Of a stretch of 64,000 nucleotides of DNA, positions 41,801 through 51,840 are shown in pieces (the stretch's first letter is position 1; each line of letters begins with the position of its first letter). The stretch spans positions 8,680,001 through 8,744,000 of the forward strand of contig BSYQ01000002.1 of assembly GCA_030272585.1 (NCBI GenBank). Reading direction: 5' to 3'. The DNA comes from Bryopsis sp. KO-2023. Lineage: Eukaryota > Chlorophyta > Ulvophyceae > Bryopsidales > Bryopsidaceae. The translations under genes were made by a program, and so were the position numbers. The notes under the pieces are model-generated. The model saw only the letters and a program-made list of their open reading frames with translations. It was not told where the DNA came from and did no database searches.

Positions 41801-43540
41801 CTGCTGACCTGCGAGAGACTCTTTATATCGGATATGCGAGCCTCCATGGGACGCGGTCGCCTCCGTCGCTATCTGCCACAGTCGCTGAGGGAACAGTGGC
41901 GGGCAGGGGGCTCCTTTCCATCGTTTCAGTGAACGAACCTGACCCAACCCCTGCACCTATGGCGGAGAGATAAGAATTTGCTGTTAAGATCAAGGGGAAA
42001 GCGGGTCAAGGGGCGACGAGCCTTCAGGCCGCCGTGAATTAGATGACTTTACAGGGGGGTGCGAGCACCCTTTCCTGTTGCGTTTGCACAGGGTTCTCTT
42101 GAATCCCCTGTCGCAGCACATATCCATGCCAGGTCCAGTGCAAGCCTTGATCTGAGCGATCCCTGCCGACGGATTGACGGCGTGAGGGAGGGAGGAAAGA
42201 TAACCAATCGTGTACTTATTTGAATCGTTTCTGTGCGTGGTGGTACCACTTGGGTTTTCTAGAGTCTGACCAGGCTGCAGCGATTATCAACCCTCGAAGA
42301 GATTTGTCAATTCGAACTGTTGGAATTCAAACAAACCAACCAAGAATCTTGCAAGACATGCCAGGTCAGAACCTACAGCATCGGGGGAACACAAAAAAAT
42401 AAACCATTTCGATCATGGAGTGGCCAGGAAACACATTGAAAGGAGGGGAAAAACTGAGCTCCATATGAGCCAGACACCAAACATGCAACACATATTTGTG
42501 CCTTTTTTGGTTGATATTGATGTTGCTCTACCTTGAACTCTTTTTTCATTCCCTTTGGGGTTCTGCACCCGCCCCTCCCCCCCCCTCTGGAGGATCTACC
42601 CTGGTTGCATAGTGTTGATTGAATGAGATAAAACAGTACAGGAAGGTTTTCTGTTTTTTCAAGGTCCCTGCAATATTGGGACATTAATGAGATTAGGGCT
42701 GGGTGAAGAAAGAGGGAATTTTCATTTTAGGACTCTTAAATCGATTGAGGGGTGGGGAAGATCCTGAAACAATTTCGATATCAACTAACTGGGGATGCAT
42801 ACTTTTGCCCTCTGCTAGGGGATCGAAAAACAGAAAATCGTCCGAAAACAAATATCCAGAATGCTGGTTAGAACCGCCCCCCCCCTCCCTCCCCCAACAC
42901 ACACACAGCTTATCATCTGAAAGAACCAAAAACTCTAAACACCCAACCTCAAAGTAGTTTTTGTTTTTCCACAAAGAAAGTCAACATCCACGATCTCTCT
43001 AAAATGGATATTTTCTCGAATGCAAAGCTGAGCAATGTCCGACTGAAAACTACAAAAACTCAACAGGATTGGGTGGATCATTCGATGTGTCCCTCCCATG
43101 TCCGACAGCTTCGATCGTATCATCTCTGTCGGTCAGTCTCTCACTATAGTCTACCACCTCCGACTTGCTCTGGGCCAACTCTTTCAGTAGAGCGCATATC
43201 TGCTGGCGTAACGCGTATATCTCAGTGGCGTTGTCGTACACCTCCGACTTGCTCTGTGCCAACTCAGTGGTTAGGGCGCATATCTTGGTAGCTTTCTCGC
43301 ACACAACCGACTTGCTGTCTGCCAACTCAGTGGTTAGGGCGCATATCTTAGTAGCTTTCTCGCACACAACCGACTTGCTGTCTGCCAACTCCTGCCGTAA
43401 GGCGCGTATCTCAGCGTCTTTCTTGCGCCCCTCAGACTTGCTCTGTGCCAACTCCTGCCGAAAAGTGCATATATCAGTGGCTTCGTCGTACAACTCCGGC
43501 TTGCTCTGTGCCAACTCTCCTGCCGCAACTCGACTAAAAA
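38817..43540 (-). CDS. Gene Y copy C: coiled-coil / membrane-anchored / ankyrin protein
   Basis: Best copy of gene Y. Minus-strand exons supported by splice sites and by copies A and B: about 43539-43065 (coiled coil with 21-residue repeats such as DSKSVVCEKATKICALTTEL), several small exons (about 41700-41667; about 41390-41250, GEIAYLRARLDELQG; 41131-41058), 40813-40015 (long coiled coil with HKARLVERDAMIESLRASLE units, then one transmembrane helix VLKVCFVGLFLLATAGLVAL), 39837-39803, 39694-39638 (ESLFSAAKRDDLRMVE), 39350-39236 (ankyrin, NTALHFASSFGSPEMAKALL) and 38929-38817 (KNHYGQYPVDVIGEWNARLP, stop TGA). Phases match across the last five exons and give a continuous ankyrin domain, so this copy looks functional. 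It resembles a tail-anchored scaffold; no catalytic domain is visible and its role is unknown. The start codon and first exons upstream of 43540 could not be fixed; a segment ending SSMRMGNVAEGMQK (about 43645-43592) is a candidate. Confidence 0.55.
42335..42406 (-). mobile_element. Short interspersed element, copy 16
   Basis: Reverse copy with a mutated core (CCAGGTCAGAACCTACAGC), in an intron-like region of gene Y-C, equivalent to copy 7. Confidence 0.65.
43170..43480. repeat. 63-bp coding tandem repeat in gene Y-C
   Basis: Two almost identical 63-bp units (21 codons, CEKATKICALTTELADSKSV) within a larger, more diverged array. In-frame expansion lengthens the coiled coil; copy B has a different number and order of units. 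Confidence 0.75.
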
Positions 43541-43860
43541 ATAGAACTCTGTGGACGGACGGAAAAATGAAGGGGGGAAAAAAGGGCTACCTTTTGCATT
43601 CCTTCAGCCACGTTCCCCATTCTCATTGACGACTGCTGTAACCTCTGCTGTAGTCCCTTTCTTTTTTGGCCAATTCTACCCAGCTGCTCACTTCCTCTCA
43701 ACTACCCATTTGTCATTGATCCCTGTGCTGAACGGCGCGCGCCGACTGTCGGACTGTGACGCTGTCCCGATGTCAGACATGGACGGAGTCGGAGTAATGG
43801 GCATAAACCCAAAGAACTCGTCTTTGATGATCGAAAACCTATGACTTACACCTTTCTGGA

Positions 43861-44640
43861 AGGGGGGAGGCTGGCCGCATGCATGTCAGCGGGCCAATTT
43901 TTCGTGTTTGCATTCTTTCTGACATATTTTCTTGAGCGAGGTGGGAAAAATCAAGGTGCTGGTGGTGATTCGTGAAACATGGAAGTAGCGGACACCCGAA
44001 ACGACCTGTTCAAAGAAACCAACATCCCCCAAATCTTACAAGACACGCCAGGCCAGAGCCTATAGCATCGGGGGAACACAAACAAAAATCCTCAGCCAGG
44101 TTGTGACGCTTTAATCTATTACGGACAGAAATTCGAGCGCGTTTTTTGAGGTCGCAACTCACTCTAAAAGATCCAAAAACATTAAGGTGCCAGCACCACC
44201 ACCTTTATTTCCATATGAGCCAGCCCGCCACCAAACCGACGGATTAGCACTTTTTTATTTTTTTTCCCCCAACAGGAGTCACCCCTCACCTGTTCATTTC
44301 GTTAACTGGTAGAATCTTGGAGAGGCGACGCTTACCCAGCAAAATTTACATTGCTTTGATCAATCTATCCAATCAAGTGAAAGTAAATTCTGTTGCAAGT
44401 TATCTTCCATTGTAAAGGAGACAAAAATTAAACATACCAACAGAGGAAAAACCTCAGGCAGGAGCTCTGAACAGACCTGGTTTGTCGGGTTGGGTCAGGT
44501 GTCGGGTAAAAAGCTGATGGTAGGCCTCTAAATGAACTGAAATTGCCAGGTTTCCAGTTTCCTTTCCAAATACACTAAAGCAAACAAGACCAGAAAAGAA
44601 AAAGACCACAAAAAAAAAGACCGCAAAAAGGAAAAGGAAA
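43861..44640. other. Non-coding stretch, no gene recognised
   Basis: Contains one short interspersed element. The segment 43976-44030 repeats 38511-38565 (GAAGTAGCGGACACCCGAAA), so a second small duplication lies here. Confidence 0.45.
44018..44102 (-). mobile_element. Short interspersed element, copy 15
   Basis: Reverse copy preceded by the same TCAAAGAA and 5' flank as copy 14, so it moved by duplication of flanking DNA rather than by independent insertion. Confidence 0.65.
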
Positions 44641-44666
44641 AGGAAAATGGATCCATAATGTATGCT

Positions 44667-44751
44667 TGCACAAGGTGGGGCCCGAACCCACGCGGAGACT
44701 AGCGCCATCAAGTCTTAAGTCTGACGCCTTGGACCACTCGGCCACTTGTGC
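44667..44751 (-). tRNA. tRNA-Leu (anticodon UAA)
   Basis: 85 nt with a perfect 7-bp acceptor stem (GCACAAG/CTTGTGC), D arm GCCGAGTGG...GGC, anticodon loop CTTAAGA (anticodon TAA at 44715-44717), a long class-II variable arm and a T arm GTGGG-TTCGGGC-CCCAC. The anticodon stem (TCAGA/CTTGA) has an A-C mismatch next to the loop and a G-T pair, unusual but tolerable. No intron. A TTTT run 3' of the gene (44645-44648, read on the minus strand) can end Pol III transcription. Box A and B regions are intact. Confidence 0.9.
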
Positions 44752-44845
44752 CCATGAAAACTATGGAAAAAAGATAAAAATTTCGTTTGTTCGCGAACAA
44801 AATGGACTCTTGTTTAAACAAAAGGAGCAAAAGGGGCGCAGCAAA

Positions 44846-45795
44846 TAAATTGAGCGGTCCCTCTGTGGTGGTTTGTCGCTGGTGCATTGTCCTCCCACCG
44901 AGGTAGGCGGCCAGTGATCGCTGCTCGGTTTCCCGCCTGGCGCTATGTCCGACACCTCACCCATTCCGCCGCCGACTCTTCAGAGAAGGAGCCAGAACGG
45001 ACCCACCCCTTGGAAAGGGTGCACCATCGACGCTCAGCACAGGACCAGGGACAGACACCCTCGATCCACGCTCAGCAGTCCCCGCTTGGGTGATAAGCAG
45101 GCGCTACTCTGCTCGACGTTCTATTTCCCCTGTTGACACCAGGCCGTTTTCAGGTTTTAAGGTAGATTTCAAGCTCAGGCGACAAAACGAGATGTCAGTT
45201 CTGCAAAGCTCCAGCGCACTCTGTGTGGTGGAGAACGAGGTGCACAGAGTGGAACGTGACGCTCCAACGGTGGGTGTGCTTTCCATTTATCAAGGGGACC
45301 CCAGTCCTTTTACCAGGGTCACAATATCGTGATTCTACATCGGAACAGCCTTCCACTCTGTGTACCTCAGGTACGCAGAGGCTCGTTCTCCACCACACAG
45401 AGTGCGGTGGAGCTTTGCAGAACTGACATTTCGTTTTGTCGCCTGAGCTTGAATTCTACCCCAAACCTGAAAATGGCCTGGTGTCAACAGGGGAAATAGA
45501 ACGTCGAGCAGAGTAGCGCCTGCTTATCACCCAAGCGGGGATTGTTGAGCGTGGATCGAAGGTGTCTGTCCTTGGTCCTGTGTTGAGCGTTGATGGTGCA
45601 TCCTTTCTAAGGGGTGGGTCTGTTCTGGCGCCTTCTCTGAGGAGTCGGTGGTGGAACGGGTGAGGTGTCGGGCATAGCGACAGGCGGGAAACCGAGCAAC
45701 GATCACTGGCCGCCTACCTCGGTGGGAGGACAATGCACCAGAGCTGATCACAGGGTTCACCAGTGACAAACCACCACAGAGGGACCGCTCAATTT
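44846..45795. mobile_element. Long fold-back (palindromic) element
   Basis: The left arm (44846-45252) and right arm (45350-45795) are imperfect reverse complements over about 400 bp, from AATAAATTGAGCGGTCCC at the outside to CTCTGTGTGGTGGAGAACGA inside, around a roughly 100-bp unpaired centre. A few indels distinguish the arms. No transposase frame and no clear target duplication are visible. This is a non-autonomous fold-back/MITE-type DNA element. Confidence 0.75.
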
Positions 45796-45799
45796 ATTA

Positions 45800-46640
45800 T
45801 TTAGTTTTATTGTATTTTGAACTCCGATGCCAGCTTGTTGGTCAGTACAGAAGGCGGCGCAACCACACCAATACAATGCATTTGAAAAAGGCAAAACTTA
45901 TTACAACACCCAATTAGTGCTTTTCACCATCGACCTGAAGGCAGAAAGGAAAAAGGTCCCTGGCTTTTCTTTGTTGTTCCGATGCTGTAGGCTCTGGCCT
46001 GGCATATCTTGTATTTTTTTGGTTGTTCTTTGGGAAAGTGGGCTATAGCTTGGTAGTGAGTTTGAAAGTTCTGTGACCTTTTCTTAGGGTGGATTCTTAC
46101 TTTTTCCGGCTTTTTTGTGGGGGGTGATTGCATTTTTTTGTTCCATTGAAAGTATTGGTTGTTTATTGATGAATTCAAACTCTGGACAGCCCTCTATGTC
46201 TGACACTGTGTACACAAATCAGACGAAAGAAAGGTAAAACAATACTGGAAAAAGAAGAAACGACCTCACGCAAATCCGTAAAAGCTTTCAGAGATGGATG
46301 TTTAAGTGATAATCCTGTGGAATTGGCTAGAATTATGATTCCAGCTAGTTCTATCCTTAATTAAGGGTTCGGGAGCCACTCCTGCGTCCTTGAAGCTTCT
46401 TGGACATTGCCTCATTCAGGTTCCCCCTAATCCACAACTCTCAGTGAACCCCTGCCGCCACAAATGAGCTAGCGACAGCTTCCCTGGGTGCCGCAACCTT
46501 TGACGTCTGTCTCACTGGCGGCATAAATACGGCGGATATATTGCACTCAGCTCCAACAGCTTCCTTGTTATTCCCCACACACAAACTCTGGAAGAAAGCC
46601 ACTCCTTTCGCGCGCCGTCAAGTTTTTGCTCCGGTCCGAA
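45800..46640. other. Non-coding region upstream of the PPR gene
   Basis: Holds one short interspersed element. ATAAATA at about 46523-46530 followed by a TTGCACTCAGC stretch could be core promoter of the PPR gene; this is a guess from position. Confidence 0.35.
45962..46025 (+). mobile_element. Short interspersed element, copy 17
   Basis: Forward copy with core CTCTGGCCTGGCATATCTTG and end TTTTTTTGGTTG; both ends shortened. Confidence 0.6.
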
Positions 46641-46649
46641 CTTCGAGAA

Positions 46650-47630
46650 ATGACCCTTGCTGTATCAAATCTGCCGTCCCTGAGAGCAGCGCTCAAGGCG
46701 GCGCAACAAGGCGGCTGTGAAGTGGGGCGCATCATAGAGTTCGCTGAGTTTCCGATAGGGCAACGTGCGTTCACCCATTTGATTATGACGTGTGGAAGGA
46801 TGGCTTCGTGGAAAAAAGCCCTCCAGGTTTTCCAAGCCATGTCTCTGCGCTGTGTTCAACCCAACTCTTTTACCTACACGGCCATCATATCCGTTTGCTG
46901 CAGCGCATCGCAATACGACTTGGCGATCGCGTACTATGAAGAAATGAAGTCGGCGGCGGCGGAGGGCGCCGACTGCGAGCCCGACGCCAAAGTGTACGAA
47001 ACACTCGTGCCTACGTGCTTGCAACACGCCAAATTCGACATTGTGCTGGCACTATTTGAAGATACCCGCTCCAGTGGAATCCAACTGGATGGAAACACTC
47101 TGGAGTCGGTTCTGGAGGCCAGCTGGCGGCGCCGCCGGTGGGATATTTCAGGTCAGGTGCTTGACGACTGTCATGCACGCGACCAAATCCTCTCCCAACG
47201 AGCCTACGCCAAGCTGCTTGGGGCTTGCGCCGACCATGGCGATCTGGACCAAGCTTTGGAGTTTTTCATCACCATGCAAGTGGCGGGAGCGCCAGCGGAT
47301 GCCTGTTCGTGCAGAGGTTTGATGCGCGCGATTGAGTCGGGGGGGAGGGCAGACATGGGTATTGGCCTGGTCTGCCAGATGCTGGAGAGTGAGATTTTCG
47401 TGGGCGCTGAGACTTACAATTGTTTGCTGAGGATGGTGTCGAAGTGTGGCCTTTGGAACGAATTGGCTGCTGCTATTTCAGATATGGAGCAACGAGGCAT
47501 TGTGAAAATCGTTCAATCCAGGGACGCGATCATGCAACACCACCACACTCAGTTGGGAGCTGGCGACCCCCAGCGCCGCCACCCCTCCAGCTTCGAGAAT
47601 GAAAGCTCCAGGAATCGTGATCGACTCTGA
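46650..47630 (+). CDS. Pentatricopeptide-repeat (PPR) protein
   Basis: 326 residues from the first ATG (46650); the frame is open further upstream without an ATG, so an upstream exon cannot be excluded. Seven tandem PPR units of about 35 residues fill residues 40-285, for example AFTHLIMTCGRMASWKKALQ, TYTAIISVCCSASQYDLAIA, AYAKLLGACADHGDLDQALE and TYNCLLRMVSKCGLWNELAA. PPR proteins bind single-stranded organelle RNA through residues 5 and 35 of each repeat and act in processing, stability or translation in plastid or mitochondrion. There is no DYW, SMR or other C-terminal domain; the tail is short and charged. No clear targeting peptide precedes the repeats, another hint of a missing 5' exon. 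GC content is higher than the flanks and codon use is even, as for a housekeeping gene. Confidence 0.85.
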   Translation: MTLAVSNLPSLRAALKAAQQGGCEVGRIIEFAEFPIGQRAFTHLIMTCGRMASWKKALQVFQAMSLRCVQPNSFTYTAIISVCCSASQYDLAIAYYEEMKSAAAEGADCEPDAKVYETLVPTCLQHAKFDIVLALFEDTRSSGIQLDGNTLESVLEASWRRRRWDISGQVLDDCHARDQILSQRAYAKLLGACADHGDLDQALEFFITMQVAGAPADACSCRGLMRAIESGGRADMGIGLVCQMLESEIFVGAETYNCLLRMVSKCGLWNELAAAISDMEQRGIVKIVQSRDAIMQHHHTQLGAGDPQRRHPSSFENESSRNRDRL

Positions 47631-50064
47631 AGCACAGATATCTGACCTTAAAAAAGGCGACTAAGTTTGTTTGTTGATCTAACGCAGTTGCAGGCTCGTC
47701 CTGTGTTCGTTGGGAGAGAATGTACCATTATCACTTGTGTGTGTTTATTGAGTTGGGCAGTTTTGTGAATCGTATTGCCAGGGGTGATCGTGAGAGGGGG
47801 GGAGGGAGCTTCTGTTTTTGAAATCTCGATGTGGGTTGGGCAAGGCAGCGGCGTGTAGTCAGTTAGGCTGAAAGGGTGGCTTCTGTGACTGACATATTGA
47901 CGAAGGGAAAAAAAGAAAGAATTTTTGCTGAGGAATGAGAAAAAAGTGCGCTGAGCTTCTCAATGTTGCGTTTCATCCTGATCGGGAAAAGAAAAAAAGA
48001 GTCCGGAACAGTTGCAGGTGTTTTACTGCTGAATTGGAAAAAAGAAAAAAAACAATTTCAAAAAAGTCAAAGAAAATAAGAAATTGAAAAGAAAGAAAAA
48101 GAAAAAAAGTTGTTTTTAAAAGGAAAAGTACGGATGTTTTTCTTGTCGTTCTTGGTTTTTCTGACAGGTTTTACTGGGCCGGTATACTGTTTTGCGTCTT
48201 AGAGAAAAGAGCTCTGTTTTATCCGGGACTTTGATACTGTTTTTTAAAAAGTGCTTTTTACTGAGTGGCTGACTGTTTTTCGCAAGCCGTTGTTTTTGTT
48301 TTTTTTCCGAATAGTGTTTCAACCCATGCGATCTATTCAGGACTTACTAAGTATCGACTTACTGAGCTTTACTTAGTAAGTAAAGCTTTTGAAAACTCTG
48401 CTTTGTGACTTCGGGGGTTAAAAGCGAAATTCGCGATTTCGTCGTTCGACGGAGATTCGACGAACCCTCCACAGAGCGTGAGTCTTCCCTAGTGATGCTT
48501 TCAACAGGATTTACACAAGACATTTGCGAAGAACGTGTGCAATTATATCCGATTGGCTGAGTCAGCCACAAAGAAAACAAGGGGAGTTCAACTGAATAAG
48601 TGCTTGACGGCCGGGGATGTTATAACATTGCCTCTGCCCACGAAAGAGTGCATACAGCCACAGGTGTTTTTTTTTCCTCGGAAAATATTTGATGCAGACG
48701 TAGGGATAGTTTTTTTACCCTCGTCCTCACGCTTTTTTGCGTCTAAGCAGAGCTAGGGACTGTTCCTCGTACCCGATTGGGGGTAAAACAGAGAAAAAGA
48801 AAGGGGGTGGTGGAACCCAATCCAGCTATGCGATAGCGTTCGCAAACAATAGCTTCAAAGACTCACGCTTGTTTGCCCCTTGTCCGGCGGCTGGTCCAAC
48901 CAAAACTAATACAGCCAGTCAGTCAATATTGACTGATTAATCAATCAAGCAATAAATCAATCAATAATTGCAAGCCACGATCACGTTGGCCAGGGTTAAA
49001 TACAGCCCCCTTCATACTCTCAAACCCACCGAAGTTCAAAACGCTCGTTCGTTTCTGCGAAAGGTTGTGTTGAAAAGTTTTGTGGAGTGTCAGGTGGACC
49101 CTTGCTTGGTTTTCACTGGGGTGTTGCAGATGTTGGCTCACCGCCAACAATTCCAGCTGAATTCCTCCAGGTGGACAATTGTCCAGAGTAGGGTTTTCAC
49201 TTTTGTATTCCCTCCCCCCCGTTGCTATAGGCTCTGTCCTGGTATGTCTTGTAATCTTTTCTGTTGGTTGGAAAGAGGTTTTTGTTGAAACAACTTGCTA
49301 TCGGTTCCAGCCAGCAGTTGGGTTGTATTTTTGCCTCCTCACGCTTCCCCCTTTAACAAGAGCGTGGAGAAAACGGCGTTGTTCATTCCAAAAGATTAAG
49401 AAAAACCATTCAGATCAGAGAATGCAATCCCAGGGGAATCAGGAGCAAGGCACTAAAAAAGGGAGAAGTGAGATTTTGGGAAAAAGGCCGGATGGCATGG
49501 GGATGGACACTTCAGTAAGAAGGAGAATGAGGTTCATAAATGGGAAGGACGTTGTGGTCATTGTCATCAGAACGGTTGGAGCGTGAAACACATACAGGGA
49601 AGGATTGTGTTGACATGTTGTATTATTCTTTCGACCTCCAGTGTGTTCGGTGGTTGTGCCATAACTTTACAGGCACACCACAATAGATCTAGGAGATCCT
49701 CCCAGTCAGCCACAACATCCAAAAGGGGGCAGAAATTCATGGTGAGAGGGGTATTCGAGCGAACCTCTCAGGCCCGTGCCTGCAGGGTGCTTCCCTCCTG
49801 AAGGGGAAACGGCGGTTGTGATATTTGATCTTGTACAAGCCTCTTACAGTGCCCCAACACCGTGTTTCCTTTACTGCACAGACCTGACCCTCGCGAAAAA
49901 AGCTCGACTGCTGCTCTCGAAAGACAAAAAAAAAAAACCGGAATCACAGCCGATTTTCTTTTTTCTGGAGTGTTCTGGGAGAAAGGGTGCAGCTCCATTA
50001 GTGCCATCCTCATCCCATCATTCCACAGACCCTATTGGTCCCTTCCCTTGGGAGTGGGGTGGGG
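47631..50064. other. Non-coding stretch, no gene recognised
   Basis: A-rich (47900-48110) then T-rich sequence. A TAGTAAG/CTTACTA-rich patch lies at 48345-48385 and AATCAATCAA-type words at 48930-48970. It holds one short interspersed element. Short frames show no domain. Confidence 0.4.
49189..49270 (+). mobile_element. Short interspersed element, copy 18
   Basis: Forward copy with diverged core CTCTGTCCTGGTATGTCTTG and intact ends (TTTGTATTCCC..., TTGGTTGG). Confidence 0.6.
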
Positions 50065-50723
50065 ACCAGGGTTTGCTAGTAGATTGGCTAGTAGGCTGAA
50101 AATCTACTAACGTTTAACTAACTTTCTACTAACTACTAAGGCAACTTTAGTTAGTAGGCAAAATCCTGAGCCAGTAGGTATTAACGTGGATATTTTCTAT
50201 TAATACCTACTGACTAGTTACATAATTATATATATCAAAAAAGAAACTTGGCGACAGTACTACGCTGTCGCGACATCATTCTCACGCTGCATGTGCGATA
50301 TCGGAACTCAGCACAGTCGGTCATAAGGATATCTCAACCAGGGGTTGCTAGTAGATTGGCTAGTAGGCTGGAAATACTACTAACGCCTACTAGCTCTAAT
50401 TATGTAACTAGCCTATCCACTACTTTCCCCCACAACTTCCATCTGGCTTGGACAACTTGGACGGCTTGGATGTGTGAGGTTGTGTGTCACGTGAGTGCCT
50501 TTGAGCGAAGCTTAACAAAATCAATAAAATGTGCATTCAAACATTGATTAGTACGTAGACCGACCTACCAACTAGCTACTAACTAGGGCATGCTATTAAT
50601 AGATACTATTAAGTAGGAAATTTCCCTACTAACGACTTTATTTAGTAGCCTTTCACCTCGTGCGAATTTTGACCTTCATTAGTTAGTAGATCGTTGCAAA
50701 TTGATCTACTAGCAAACCCTGGT
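50065..50723. mobile_element. MITE-like element(s) with 20-bp perfect TIRs, CTAGTAG-rich
   Basis: ACCAGGGTTTGCTAGTAGAT at 50065-50084 is the exact reverse complement of 50704-50723. A second, near-identical left end (ACCAGGGGTTGCTAGTAGAT) starts at about 50338, and a 15-bp inverted pair CTAGTTACATAATTA / TAATTATGTAACTAG lies between, so a second copy is probably nested inside. No coding capacity. Confidence 0.7.
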
Positions 50724-51840
50724 TTGCATGCTTTTCTTTGGATGATGTGGAGGGTATCGTTCGCCAGTCTGACTGAATTTTTCCCTGGGGTGGATTTTCT
50801 TTATTCGGTTTTCGCATGGTGGCGCCAATCCAGGAAGGGTTTTTGGAAACGTCTTGAGGGGCAGGGGCGATTTCCGCCGACGAAGAAACCACAAAAAAAC
50901 CTCCGAAAAGAGAAGAAACGAACGCCGGAGAGGGGGGGAGGGTGTTCGCATCGAGGCCAGGGATCCCACAGCACGGCGCGCGATATCAGGTAGAACGGTT
51001 TGTTGGCGACGAACCCCACCCTCCCTGTGTTTTCCCTTTTCTTTCTTCTTTTTTGTCTTTTGACCTGCCTTGATCTCTTGTTCAGGAAATCAGGGATGAG
51101 CGGTTGGGGCAAGTTTCCAACCGACGGGAAGGCGAGGGGTCGAATTACTGCTGGCTGGGTAAATCGAGATGGACTCTTTTGAAAGGGGGGGATGCTGAAG
51201 GGCTCGCGGGAAGAAGAGTTGGTGTTTACCGAGGAAAAACGTCGCGGAGGGAACGGAAGAGCCAGGGCTGTGTCGATGCGGATGACGTCTGAGGGCCGGA
51301 GAAAAAGAAGGGTTTTCAGGATGGCCGATTCGCGAAAAAAAAGGGAGAACTGCAGGGTGAGTCGCTGAGGAAACGATCGAGCAAGGTTGTCTCGATAAGG
51401 ACCAGGGGGGACGGACTGAGATCGTCCCCGTCAGGATATGTGGGTCCAAACACCGTTCTAAAGTTTCTAGAAACCTCGATTCTGTCGGTTCGTCGACGCA
51501 ACCGTCTGGGGCATCCCTCCCTTCCGCTTTTCAGGAGAAGGTGGATCCCCCGCACAGTTTTTTCTCTCCCTTTTTTTGGAGGTGTGGGGGGGTTTCTTGG
51601 TGCAACTGTTCAGATTAACCGTCCGGTCGATGTCGATGCAGGATGAGCGTGGGTGAGGAGTAGGGGTCGCGGCGAGTTGACTTGAAAAAGAGTAACCCTC
51701 GGGCTTCGGACGTCGACTGGGAGCTGGGGGCTGGGAATCCTCACAAAGCCGATCGGCAGCTCTCCGCGCCTGGAGGTGAAAAAAAAAATGCGATTTTCAC
51801 GATAGGGTTTAGTTTTTTTCGCTGGTCTAATCAATCATCC
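50724..51840. other. Unassigned GC-richer stretch, possible exon
   Basis: A good acceptor (T/C tract ending TTGTTCAG, about 51085) is followed by an open frame to TGA at about 51290 (EIRDERLGQVSNRREG...) with many charged residues. I recognise no family and no convincing start or upstream exon, so it remains unassigned. Confidence 0.25.

Larger units (their letters stand above)
34970..43860. repeat. Segmental duplication block C (genes X-C and Y-C)
   Basis: 34970-38350 matches 14840-17310. 38780-42240 matches the reverse of 17320-20600. 40020-43860 matches block B. It contains the best-preserved copies of both genes, in tandem on the minus strand. Confidence 0.8.

Noticed and set aside
45021-45771. 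Protein-coding gene in the fold-back element (similar frames in both arms)
   Set aside because: Similar frames appear only because the arms are inverted copies; they do not resemble transposase or any domain.
51104-51292. Basic 62-residue frame after a good acceptor site
   Set aside because: No family signature, no start exon and no paralogue; kept only as a possible exon in the unassigned stretch.
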